DNA of 6,717 nt from Nonlabens sp. (GCA_030731685.1 JANQTO010000368.1:1-6717); one strand, 5' to 3'; numbered from the stretch's first letter, positions 1 to 6,492 are shown. A program made the numbers and translations. Notes: generated by a model not told the origin, from the sequence alone.

Positions 1-1298
1 ATACCAGTTACTATTAACAAGGTATGCATGACCGTAGTCATTAAAAACAAAGCGATAACCTTGCTGGCCACGAAAACCCAGTTAGGTGTAGGCGTCACGT
101 CCACTAGTTGATTCATATGAGCAGCACGCGCTCGGTCCATTAAAAAACCACCATACAAATACACAAGTAAAAATGTAAACAACACAAAGTAAGAAGAACC
201 AGATTCTAATACGGTCCATGTCTTAGGCAATATACCTGTACCATAAATCAATTGGGAAAATGATAGTATAACAAGAGTTAATACAACGGTAAGAAAAGCG
301 ATTATGAGAAATGGCCAGCCTTTTACAATGTAACGCGTATCGCTTTTTGCAAGCGACCAAGTTGTTTTTAAATGACTCAAAAACGAAAATGTAGGTGTTG
401 TCGCCGGTAAGTCTATAGCATTTGTAGTATTGAAATTTTTCTTGGTAGAGCGTGCGCCCTTCGCTTTAAATAACTTAAAACTAACAGCGTGCTGCGAAAA
501 ATTGAACGCATAGATAACGCCACCTAAGATTAAACTGGCAATTCCTAGCCAAAGTAATCTGTTCCACAACAATGCTCCTTCAAATGGTATAAGTTCTGTA
601 TTTACTTCATTTACCGTCCAGTATTTTGTGGTTTCATTTACTGCAATATTTCCCAATGGGTCTGCAAGTGAAAGCCAGAAAGTATCATCTACATTATCTA
701 CCATAGAAGTAGTGACAAGCTGCACAATGATAAGTGTAAGTACGGTCATAAAACCGATGTTCATATCACGCGTAAAAACGATGATTGCAAAAACTATCGC
801 ACTGTAAAAAATGACGTTAGGCACAAAAATCGCTAGAAATGGCTGTGCATAGTTAATAAGATGGAACGGACCTACCAGCTCTTCATTTGCTCCGGGCAAG
901 TAAGTTCCTAATATAATACCCAAGAATATAGCAAGGATAAGCGTAAAGTTTACCGTGATACCTGCGCAAAACTTAGCAAGTAGATATTGAAACTTGGTTA
1001 GTGGATAGGAGTAAAGCACATTGTGCATATTATTCTTAAAATCCCTATCGATAGTCGCACCTGTAATGGATGGTATTAGCAGATATGCAAGCAAAGAAAG
1101 TTGCGATATCAGTCCAAAAATAACAATAGGACTGTTGAGGTATTGAACACCGGTCACCGTTACATTGTCACTATCAAAAACGCCTACCGCAGCGGCCATC
1201 ACAAGCATTCCTAGTAAAAAAAGGACACCCGCATAAATATAAAACAGCGGCTTTTTAAACCACGTTTTGATTTCATGTAAAAATATAGTTGAGAACAT
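1..1298 (-). CDS. ABC-2 type transporter permease, N-terminal part (probable permease/M1 aminopeptidase fusion), cut by window edge
   Basis: Reading leftwards from the ATG at 1298-1296, the frame stays open for 432 codons to the window edge, so the C-terminus is missing. The product is very hydrophobic, with about nine likely membrane segments near residues 18-40, 58-78, 106-132, 154-175, 180-197, 246-266, 328-350, 370-387 and 413-430. Soluble patches carry DRDFKNNMHNVLYSYP (around 84-99) and DPLGNIAVNETTKYW (around 213-227). I recall these as typical of Bacteroidota permeases of roughly 1200 residues that carry an M1 (gluzincin) aminopeptidase domain at the C-terminus; that domain would lie outside the window. 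The start lies 2 nt after the ATPase stop codon, which points to translational coupling and one exporter. The substrate is unknown. I am confident it is an ABC-2 type permease and moderately confident of the M1 fusion, which the visible sequence cannot prove. Confidence 0.88.
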   Translation of the reverse strand, partial: MFSTIFLHEIKTWFKKPLFYIYAGVLFLLGMLVMAAAVGVFDSDNVTVTGVQYLNSPIVIFGLISQLSLLAYLLIPSITGATIDRDFKNNMHNVLYSYPLTKFQYLLAKFCAGITVNFTLILAIFLGIILGTYLPGANEELVGPFHLINYAQPFLAIFVPNVIFYSAIVFAIIVFTRDMNIGFMTVLTLIIVQLVTTSMVDNVDDTFWLSLADPLGNIAVNETTKYWTVNEVNTELIPFEGALLWNRLLWLGIASLILGGVIYAFNFSQHAVSFKLFKAKGARSTKKNFNTTNAIDLPATTPTFSFLSHLKTTWSLAKSDTRYIVKGWPFLIIAFLTVVLTLVILSFSQLIYGTGILPKTWTVLESGSSYFVLFTFLLVYLYGGFLMDRARAAHMNQLVDVTPTPNWVFVASKVIALFLMTTVMHTLLIVTG

Positions 1299-1300
1299 AA

Positions 1301-2200
1301 TTATGCGTTTATGGTTTGTACTGCCTGCTCGTCGCTGCTCAGTGTCGTAAAATAAACGTCTTCTAGTGTTGGGTCCGCTTTCGCGAAAGCGTCACCTGGA
1401 GAAACATCGCTATAAACACGTACATTCATATCGTTAGCATCATTGAAACTAGACGAAATAACGTGGTGTTGTTTTTCAAGATTTTCCAGTTCGCTACGGT
1501 CTACGGTAATGGTCCATATCTTATCTACAAGAGATGCGACAAGGTTTTTAGGCTTGTCCTGTGCGAGGATTTTACCACCATTTAAGATGGCCATATCTGT
1601 ACAAAGTTCTTTCACATCGTCCACAATGTGCGTGGAGAAAATAACAATATGGTTTGTCCCTATCTCACGCAAAACGTTCAAGAAACGGTGACGCTCTGCC
1701 GGGTCTAGGCCTGCGGTAGGCTCATCTACAATAATGAGTCGCGGGTTATTGAGCAATAACTGTGCGATGCCGAAACGCTGTTTCATACCACCAGAATATC
1801 CTGCCACATGCTTGTCGCGCACATCGTACAGGTTTGTTACCTCTAGCGCTTTGTCAACAATGGCCTTGCGCTCGCTTTTGTTGTGAATTCCTTTCAGGGT
1901 TGCAAAGTAGTGCAACAATTCCTCGGCACTCATTTTAGGGTATACGCCAAATTCCTGTGGTAGGTAGCCCAGTGTTTTACGGAACTCGATTTTATTATTC
2001 AGAATATCTAAGTCATCAAGATGAATCGTTCCAGAGTCTGCGGCTTGTAAGGTTGCGATAGTGCGCATAAGCGAAGATTTTCCAGCACCGTTAGGACCCA
2101 ATAGCCCGAACATGCCGCTGTGGATATCGATGCTTACATTATCTAATGCTTTAACGCCGTTTTTATATGTTTTAGAAACATTTTGAAGACTTAATTTCAT
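1301..2200 (-). CDS. ABC transporter ATP-binding protein
   Basis: A complete 299-residue ABC ATPase that would power the adjacent permease from the cytoplasmic face. All hallmarks are present: Walker A GPNGAGKS (35-42), Q-loop Gln82 in YLPQ, signature YSGGMKQR (135-142), Walker B LIIVDEP (155-161) with catalytic Glu160, D-loop GLD (164-166), and switch His191 in STH. A variable tail of about 90 residues follows and ends with a LEDVYF motif, as in CcmA/NatA-type ATPases. The ATG at 2200 begins right at the conserved MKLSLQNVSKTY strand, with a modest AGG about 6 nt upstream. The stop codon is 2 nt before the permease start. No TAnnTTTG promoter is visible upstream, but two short inverted repeats lie in the 77-bp gap to the MarC gene. 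The tail contains a perfect 16-bp palindrome at 1376-1391. The transported substrate cannot be read from the sequence. Confidence 0.96.
   Translation of the reverse strand: MKLSLQNVSKTYKNGVKALDNVSIDIHSGMFGLLGPNGAGKSSLMRTIATLQAADSGTIHLDDLDILNNKIEFRKTLGYLPQEFGVYPKMSAEELLHYFATLKGIHNKSERKAIVDKALEVTNLYDVRDKHVAGYSGGMKQRFGIAQLLLNNPRLIIVDEPTAGLDPAERHRFLNVLREIGTNHIVIFSTHIVDDVKELCTDMAILNGGKILAQDKPKNLVASLVDKIWTITVDRSELENLEKQHHVISSSFNDANDMNVRVYSDVSPGDAFAKADPTLEDVYFTTLSSDEQAVQTINA
1376..1391. repeat. Perfect 16-bp palindrome, copy 1 of the CTTWCGCGAAAG word
   Basis: CGCTTTCGCGAAAGCG reads identically on both strands and lies within the ATPase coding region, in the variable C-terminal tail (encoding part of DAFAKAD). 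Its core recurs at 4498-4510 and 4751-4763 with one T-to-A change. That suggests a dispersed, over-represented word rather than a local regulatory site. Confidence 0.7.
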
Positions 2201-2217
2201 AATACCTGTTCTATAAA

Positions 2218-2231
2218 GTTTTGTACAGAAC
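2218..2231. promoter_or_regulatory. Operator-like imperfect palindrome upstream of ABC ATPase
   Basis: GTTTTGTACAGAAC is a 14-bp inverted repeat of the form GTT-N-TGTACA-N-AAC with one mismatched pair. It sits 18-31 nt upstream of the ATPase start, where a repressor site or promoter element could lie. No regulator gene is in the window, so assigning it to a GntR-, PadR- or TetR-type protein would be a guess. Confidence 0.3.
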
Positions 2232-2252
2232 GTTAGTATGAAATTTTCCCGT

Positions 2253-2266
2253 TATGTTACAACATA
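2253..2266. promoter_or_regulatory. Second short inverted repeat upstream of ABC ATPase
   Basis: TATGTT-AC-AACATA has perfect 6-bp arms with a 2-nt centre. It lies 53-66 nt upstream of the ATPase start and 12-25 nt past the MarC stop. It has no T-tract and too short a loop to be a terminator, so a protein-binding site is the more natural reading. The arms are short enough to be chance. Confidence 0.25.
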
Positions 2267-2277
2267 TAGCGCTGCAA

Positions 2278-2910
2278 CTAAAAAGAGATGGTTCTTACCA
2301 CATTCACGATGGAACTACTCACATATTCAATCCCTATCGCAATGACTATAAAACCCACTAATCTTGATACCGCATTTATACCTGACGCACCTAGAAATCT
2401 CACGATAAACCTACTGCTACCTAAAATGAGACATATACTAATGGCTGTAGCGAGAATAGCAAGTAAAACCATAGACTGTGATGCGGTGGTTTTAACTTCC
2501 TGCTCTAAGCTTATAAGTAGTGATATGGAACCAGGTCCTGCAATCATAGGCATGGCAAGCGGCGTTAATGAGATGGATTCTCGGTTAAAGGCATCGTCCT
2601 TTACTCGTTTATCCATGCCTTTGTGTTTTGTGAATTTTCCGGTGAGAAGCGCAAAACCCGATGAAACGATAATCATACCACCAGCTATGCGTAAAGAGTC
2701 CAATGAAATTCCAAAAAATGATAAAATGTATTTACCCGCAAAAAAACTTACTACGAGTATAACACCTACATTAAGACCTGTTAATAAAGCGGTTTTAGTT
2801 TGCTCCGCGCTGTTATCATCGCTGGTAAGTCCCACGAAAATAGGCACTGTCCCCAGCGGATTTGTAATTGAAAATAAAGACCCAAATGATAATAAGAATA
2901 TGTCTAGCAT
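2278..2910 (-). CDS. MarC family integral membrane protein
   Basis: A complete 210-residue inner-membrane protein of the MarC (UPF0056, NAAT-like) family, at the usual family length. It shows the family's paired half motifs: TNPLGTVPIF near the N-terminus (16-25) and PLAMPMIAGPGSI at the start of the second half (117-129). Six membrane segments are likely, near residues 4-26, 40-62, 70-90, 114-134, 146-168 and 185-207, with a charged cytoplasmic-type loop KHKGMDKRVKDD at 95-106. The ATG at 2910 is favoured because an in-frame TGA occurs 17 codons upstream with no ATG or GTG between. No good Shine-Dalgarno sequence is present. Family function is poorly defined; the old link to multiple antibiotic resistance is not well supported. 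It stands 106 bp from the galactanase gene and 77 bp from the ABC ATPase, so operon membership is uncertain. Confidence 0.93.
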   Translation of the reverse strand: MLDIFLLSFGSLFSITNPLGTVPIFVGLTSDDNSAEQTKTALLTGLNVGVILVVSFFAGKYILSFFGISLDSLRIAGGMIIVSSGFALLTGKFTKHKGMDKRVKDDAFNRESISLTPLAMPMIAGPGSISLLISLEQEVKTTASQSMVLLAILATAISICLILGSSRFIVRFLGASGINAVSRLVGFIVIAIGIEYVSSSIVNVVRTISF

Positions 2911-2918
2911 TTTTATTG

Positions 2919-2947
2919 CAAAACTCTCAATTGTTTCTGTATTTCAA
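2919..2947 (-). promoter_or_regulatory. Weak candidate Bacteroidota-type promoter for the MarC gene
   Basis: On the minus strand, TTG (2947-2945), an 18-nt spacer and GAGTTTTG (2926-2919) resemble the TTG-N17-23-TAnnTTTG consensus with one mismatch (T to G in the first box position). It would place the transcript start only a few nt before the ATG at 2910, giving a nearly leaderless mRNA, which argues for caution. Confidence 0.25.
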
Positions 2948-3016
2948 GTAGCTAAGTAGATTACTAAAAAACTGTTTTCCTGTTAAGAAATTACCATGTA
3001 AGAGTTAATTTAGTAT

Positions 3017-4141
3017 TCAATCGTTCCCATAAACCACAATCGCAGGATTTACCTTATTGTTGAAATCAAAAAGAGCCAAGTTTTCCCAGCTACTGCCTTG
3101 AGTAAAGCTGGTTTGTGATGGTGTGTGCGCAACCCAATCTGGTGCCCAGTAGCAAAAACCTATACCGCGCTCGTCTGGAATATTTTTAATGATAGTGTTG
3201 AGGTCTCGCAGAAAATCTCGCTGTCCTGCAACATTCGCTGGGTAACTAGGTGCAACTTGACTTTGCAAGCCAATTACATTGTTGGTATTGTCATTAAAAC
3301 CTAACGTAAACGGGTACGCCGTTTCTACAAGCATCAAATCTTGCGTGATAGTTCCAGTTAGTGTATTTAGTTGCGATTCCATGGTCGTTAAACTGGAGCC
3401 ATGCCACCAAGGGTAATAACTTAACCCAGCAATGTCAAAAGACACACCTCGAGAAATCAGTTCTTGGTAAAAACTCCCGGCGTATTCCACACCGGCATAA
3501 TGTATCATGATTTTAGCACTTGGAGTTACGCTGCGCGCTGCATTAATTGCCGCTTTTGTAATGTTTGCGTAATTATCCCAATTGGTTCCTGTAGTATTAA
3601 ATATCTGACCTACAGGCCATAAAAAGCCGTTGTTTGTTTCGTTTCCTATTTGTATGATTTGTGGTGGTATCTGGTTTGCGTTGAGCTCGCGCAGCACGTT
3701 GTCTGTATAAAGGGCCACGGCGGCTGCAAGTTCGTTTGCATTTAGGCCAGACCATATCGTAGGCGTTTGCTGATTCCCAGGGTCTGCCCAGGTGTCTGAA
3801 TAGTGGAAATCCAGTAAAAAGTCCATGCCTGCTGCTTTTACTAATCTTGCTTGCGCTTTTAGTTTTGTTAGGTTGTAGGCTTGGTTTGGGTGGTTTACCC
3901 ACAAACGTAATCGCACAAGGTTTACTCCTTTACTAGCGAGGTAAGTGTAGTTGTTTGCAATTACGGTGTTGTTTTCATTCTTGAACTGCGTGCCCAGAGT
4001 TTCTAACTCGGGCAAGAACGATAAATCCATGCCTTTGTAATAGGTTTTAGTAGGCTGTGGAGAAATGTCGCCGTCGTCACTTTCTTTGATACAAGAAACG
4101 GCTACTACAAAAATAACTAGAATTAAAAACAGCTTTTTCAT
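3017..4141 (-). CDS. GH53 endo-beta-1,4-galactanase, lipoprotein
   Basis: Arabinogalactan endo-1,4-beta-galactosidase (EC 3.2.1.89 class), predicted to cleave beta-1,4-galactan side chains. Family motifs appear in order over a TIM-barrel-sized domain (about 34-372): YYKGMDLSFLPELE (34-47), GVNLVRLRLWVN (72-83), FHYSDTWADPGNQ (112-124), IGNETNNGFLWP (165-176) with likely acid/base Glu168, LSYYPWWHG (240-248), LVETAYPF (271-278) with likely nucleophile Glu273, and GFCYWAPDW (328-336). The frame opens at 4174, but I chose the ATG at 4141 because it begins a classic lipoprotein signal, MKKLFLILVIFVVAVSC, with Cys17 as the lipidated residue; the longer start would put 11 polar residues before it. 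The acidic IKESDDGD after Cys17 resembles lipoprotein export signals of Bacteroidota, so surface exposure is inferred. It starts 16 nt after the 141-residue gene. No SusC/SusD genes are visible nearby. Confidence 0.95.
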   Translation of the reverse strand: MKKLFLILVIFVVAVSCIKESDDGDISPQPTKTYYKGMDLSFLPELETLGTQFKNENNTVIANNYTYLASKGVNLVRLRLWVNHPNQAYNLTKLKAQARLVKAAGMDFLLDFHYSDTWADPGNQQTPTIWSGLNANELAAAVALYTDNVLRELNANQIPPQIIQIGNETNNGFLWPVGQIFNTTGTNWDNYANITKAAINAARSVTPSAKIMIHYAGVEYAGSFYQELISRGVSFDIAGLSYYPWWHGSSLTTMESQLNTLTGTITQDLMLVETAYPFTLGFNDNTNNVIGLQSQVAPSYPANVAGQRDFLRDLNTIIKNIPDERGIGFCYWAPDWVAHTPSQTSFTQGSSWENLALFDFNNKVNPAIVVYGND

Positions 4142-4157
4142 AGCCGAAATATACTCA

Positions 4158-4583
4158 TTACAAATCATCAACAAAAGTAAAACCCTGCTCAGCTTTGAGC
4201 GTATTGATTTTAGTAAAAAACTCGTGAATGGTTTTGCGGTCGGCCTTTACTTTGACAAAATAATTGTCGCGGTAAATACTGTATTCCTCGGCGCGACCTT
4301 TATAAATGGTGAGTTTATAGTAGGGAATAGGTAATGCATAGGTTTCTAAACGTGAGCGGAATCGTACGATAATACCTGTTTTACAAATTTCGATATTACA
4401 TACATCGAGGCTGTTGTCCACGACTAACAAATTATGAATTTGAATGCTGGCAGCAGTAATGTATAATTTGGGAGAACCAGAGCCTTTGAGGTTCCACCTT
4501 TCGCGTAAGCTTAAAAAACCACCTATATCTTTCTTGATAGCCAGCGTGGTTTCTGGGTTATTGTGTGAGACGTTGTATAGCAT
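4158..4583 (-). CDS. Conserved-looking hypothetical protein, 141 residues
   Basis: I cannot assign a function. The protein has no signal peptide and no membrane segment, so it is probably cytoplasmic. After a polar N-terminus (1-37), residues 38-114 alternate hydrophobic and polar residues in many short strand-like stretches (LYITAASIQIHNLLVV at 40-55, GIIVRFRS at 70-77, YYKLTIYKG at 88-96, NYFVKVKA at 107-114). A final amphipathic helix-like stretch follows (117-133). This strand-rich region capped by one helix is reminiscent of a PH-like fold, but that is only an inference from the pattern. The reading frame is convincing: balanced composition, a perfect TAnnTTTG box just upstream of the ATG at 4583, and a double stop TAATGA. 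It lies divergent from argS and 16 nt upstream of the galactanase gene, with which it may share a transcript. It contains one copy of the CTTWCGCGAAAG word. Confidence 0.8.
   Translation of the reverse strand: MLYNVSHNNPETTLAIKKDIGGFLSLRERWNLKGSGSPKLYITAASIQIHNLLVVDNSLDVCNIEICKTGIIVRFRSRLETYALPIPYYKLTIYKGRAEEYSIYRDNYFVKVKADRKTIHEFFTKINTLKAEQGFTFVDDL
4498..4510 (-). repeat. CTTWCGCGAAAG word, copy 2
   Basis: CTTTCGCGTAAGC on the plus strand, that is GCTTACGCGAAAG on the minus strand. It lies inside the 141-residue gene and is identical over 13 bp to the argS copy at 4751-4763 in opposite orientation. Confidence 0.6.
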
Positions 4584-4595
4584 ATCGTGTAATTA

Positions 4596-4603
4596 CAAAC
4601 TTA
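4596..4603 (-). promoter_or_regulatory. -7 promoter box for the 141-residue gene
   Basis: On the minus strand this reads TAAGTTTG, a perfect match to the Bacteroidota TAnnTTTG box, ending 12 nt before the ATG at 4583. Two TTG candidates for the -33 element lie 15 nt (4621-4619) and 24 nt (4630-4628) upstream, slightly outside the usual 17-23 nt spacing, so the -33 assignment is unclear. Confidence 0.5.
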
Positions 4604-4635
4604 GTCCTTAAGATGGTTCAAGCCTTTCAAGATTG

Positions 4636-4643
4636 TATCTTTG
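4636..4643 (+). promoter_or_regulatory. -7 promoter box for argS
   Basis: TATCTTTG is a perfect match to the Bacteroidota TAnnTTTG box and ends 21 nt before the argS ATG, implying a short leader of about 15 nt. The -33 element is weak: ATG at 4613-4615 with a 20-nt spacer is one mismatch from TTG. The -33 zones of this and the divergent promoter fall in the same stretch of about 20 bp. Confidence 0.55.
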
Positions 4644-4664
4644 CCAGCTTAAATAGTTGTAAAA

Positions 4665-6449
4665 ATGAGCTTACAAAGCCAGTTAGAAATCGCCACAAAA
4701 GCGATAGTAAAGGAACATTTTAGTGTGGAATTGCCGCAGGTTGATATTTCGCTTACGCGAAAGGACCAAGCAGGAGACCTCACGGTAATGGTATTTCCTA
4801 TGTTGCGCCACATAAAGGGTAATCCTGCGGCCATAGGAACACAAATAGGCGAGCAACTCAAAGCAACAAACAGTCACGTAGCCGATTTTAACGTGGTGCA
4901 AGGATTTTTAAATTTACACATAGAGCCAGCCGCATACATTAGCGCTTTTAATGAAATACTTGCACAAGAAGACTATGGTGTTAAACCCATAGATGCCTCA
5001 CAACCAGGCGTGATGGTTGAGTACAGCTCGCCCAATACAAACAAGCCGCTGCATTTAGGCCACGTGCGTAACAACTTATTAGGGTATGCCGTTGCCCAAA
5101 TCGTACAAGCGACTGGTCGCAAGGTGAATAAAACGCAAGTAATTAATGACCGTGGTATCCATATTTGTAAATCTATGCTTGCGTGGGAACGTTTTGGAAA
5201 TGCTGAGACGCCAGCAAGCACAGGCTTAAAAGGCGACAAGCTGGTTGGAAATTACTATGTAAAATTTGACCAAGAATATAAAAAGGAAATTGCAGCATTA
5301 ATTGGCGAAGGTAAAACCGAAGAAGAAGCAAAAAAGCAAGCGCCTATTTTGCTTGAAGCCCAACAAATGCTTCTAAAATGGGAGCAAGGAGACCCAGCCG
5401 TTGTTGCGCTTTGGGAAAAAATGAACGCTTGGGTTTATGAAGGTTTTGATGTTACTTATAAAAACCTCGGAGTGGACTTTGACAGTCTGTATTTTGAGAG
5501 CAATACCTATTTACTAGGTAAAGACGTCGTGCAAGATGGTCTTGATAAAGGTGTTTTTGAAAAAGACCCAGACGGTTCTGTTTGGATAGATTTGACCGAA
5601 GATGGTCTAGATAGAAAAATTGTCTTGCGTAGCGATGGTACTGCAGTTTACATGACCCAAGATATAGGAACTGCCATACAGCGCGTAAAAGATTTTGATA
5701 TCAATGCCATGGTGTATACCGTAGGTAACGAGCAAGATTATCACTTTAAGGTGTTATTTCTAATCCTTAAAAAACTAGGATTTGATTGGGCAGACCATTT
5801 GTTCCATTTGAGTTATGGAATGGTCGAGTTGCCATCTGGTAAAATGAAATCTCGTGAAGGAACGGTCGTAGATGCTGATGAGCTCATGGAAGAAATGACC
5901 AGCACCGCTCGCGATATCGCCCAAGAACAAGGTAAGCTAGAAGGACTTGATGCAACAGAGAAAGAGCAACTCTACAATATGATAGGTTTAGGTGCACTCA
6001 AGTATTTTATGCTGAAAGTGGACCCTAAAAAAAGTATGCTCTTCGACCCAACAGAATCGGTAGATTTTCAAGGAAATACGGGTCCGTTTATACAATACAC
6101 CCATGCACGTATCAAGTCTATTTTGAAGAAATCAGGTTTTGATGCAGCCTCTAAAAATGTACCTACAGACCTAGCACTAACTGACAAGGACCTTGCAGTG
6201 ATAAAAGCACTGCAACTGTTTCCAGACACCATAGCTTCTGCGGCAAACAACTACAGTCCAGCGCTGGTTGCAAACTATGTGTATGAATTGGTGAAGGAAT
6301 TTAACTCTTTCTACCAAAACGTTCCTAAGATTGTAGAAGAAGAAAATGCAGACCTAAAACAATTTAGATTGCTGCTTTGTTATAAAACTGCTGACGTTAT
6401 AAAAACTGCCTGTGGTCTTTTAGGGATTGAAGTTCCGGAGCAGATGTAG
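4665..6449 (+). CDS. argS: Arginyl-tRNA synthetase
   Basis: A class I aminoacyl-tRNA synthetase that attaches arginine to tRNA(Arg) in the cytoplasm. At 594 residues it is full length for the bacterial family. Order of domains: N-terminal tRNA-binding Arg_tRNA_synt_N domain (about 1-90) with GFLNLHI at 80-86; catalytic Rossmann domain opened by VEYSSPNTNKPLHLGH (118-133), which carries the HIGH motif as HLGH (130-133); an NDRGIHICKSM segment (161-171); the KMSKS loop as GKMKSREGT (392-400); then the helical DALR anticodon-binding domain (about 475-594). The KMKS form in place of KMSKS is a known family variant, not a defect. The ATG at 4665 fits the expected N-terminus and follows a TATCTTTG promoter box; there is no clear Shine-Dalgarno sequence. 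The gene appears single and intact, diverging from the minus-strand genes to its left. Confidence 0.98.
   Translation: MSLQSQLEIATKAIVKEHFSVELPQVDISLTRKDQAGDLTVMVFPMLRHIKGNPAAIGTQIGEQLKATNSHVADFNVVQGFLNLHIEPAAYISAFNEILAQEDYGVKPIDASQPGVMVEYSSPNTNKPLHLGHVRNNLLGYAVAQIVQATGRKVNKTQVINDRGIHICKSMLAWERFGNAETPASTGLKGDKLVGNYYVKFDQEYKKEIAALIGEGKTEEEAKKQAPILLEAQQMLLKWEQGDPAVVALWEKMNAWVYEGFDVTYKNLGVDFDSLYFESNTYLLGKDVVQDGLDKGVFEKDPDGSVWIDLTEDGLDRKIVLRSDGTAVYMTQDIGTAIQRVKDFDINAMVYTVGNEQDYHFKVLFLILKKLGFDWADHLFHLSYGMVELPSGKMKSREGTVVDADELMEEMTSTARDIAQEQGKLEGLDATEKEQLYNMIGLGALKYFMLKVDPKKSMLFDPTESVDFQGNTGPFIQYTHARIKSILKKSGFDAASKNVPTDLALTDKDLAVIKALQLFPDTIASAANNYSPALVANYVYELVKEFNSFYQNVPKIVEEENADLKQFRLLLCYKTADVIKTACGLLGIEVPEQM
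4751..4763 (+). repeat. CTTWCGCGAAAG word, copy 3
   Basis: GCTTACGCGAAAG lies early in argS, encoding part of SLTRKD (residues 29-34). It matches the copy at 4498-4510 in inverted orientation, 240 bp away across the divergent promoters, and differs from the perfect palindrome at 1376-1391 only by A for T within the shared core. Confidence 0.6.
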
Positions 6450-6456
6450 TTATTTT

Positions 6457-6492
6457 AAGTTATGAGCCTGCCTGCCGGTAGGCAGGTTCAGA
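6457..6492 (+). repeat. Split copy of a 16-bp repeat interrupted by a palindrome
   Basis: AAGTTATG (6457-6464) and GGTTCAGA (6485-6492) are separated by 20 nt that form most of the palindrome. The same two words sit directly joined at 6625-6640. A T-run plus GAA follows both copies. Confidence 0.5.
6463..6490 (+). repeat. REP-like palindromic element
   Basis: A 28-nt stem-loop centred between 6476 and 6477. The core CCTGCCT (6467-6473) pairs with AGGCAGG (6480-6486). Pairing extends outward through TGAG/TTCA and inward by a G-T pair to a CCGG tetraloop, 12 pairs in all including two G-U type pairs. It begins 14 nt after the argS stop. It is much more G+C-rich than its surroundings, as REP/BIME-type elements are. 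The first T-run is 10 nt beyond the stem, so it is not a textbook intrinsic terminator, although it could protect the 3' end of the argS mRNA. Confidence 0.6.

Noticed and set aside
2288..2959. 223-codon open frame on the plus strand antisense to the MarC gene
   Set aside because: The minus-strand frame has clear MarC motifs and membrane segments. The antisense product has no recognisable features and is a codon-pattern shadow.
2948..3016. Terminator between the galactanase and MarC genes
   Set aside because: The only hairpin seen (AAAAC/GTTTT with a one-base loop) is too weak and cannot form sensibly.
3597..3902. 101-codon minus-strand frame inside the galactanase gene
   Set aside because: It overlaps the GH53 catalytic region in another frame. 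Its proline- and arginine-rich product looks like an out-of-frame translation.
4065..4334. 89-codon plus-strand frame across the galactanase start and the 141-residue gene
   Set aside because: It is antisense to two better supported frames, with no promoter box or family features.
5040..5900. HLGH and KMKS in ArgS as degenerate catalytic motifs
   Set aside because: Both are normal variants of HIGH and KMSKS in bacterial arginyl-tRNA synthetases, so they do not indicate an inactive or repurposed enzyme.
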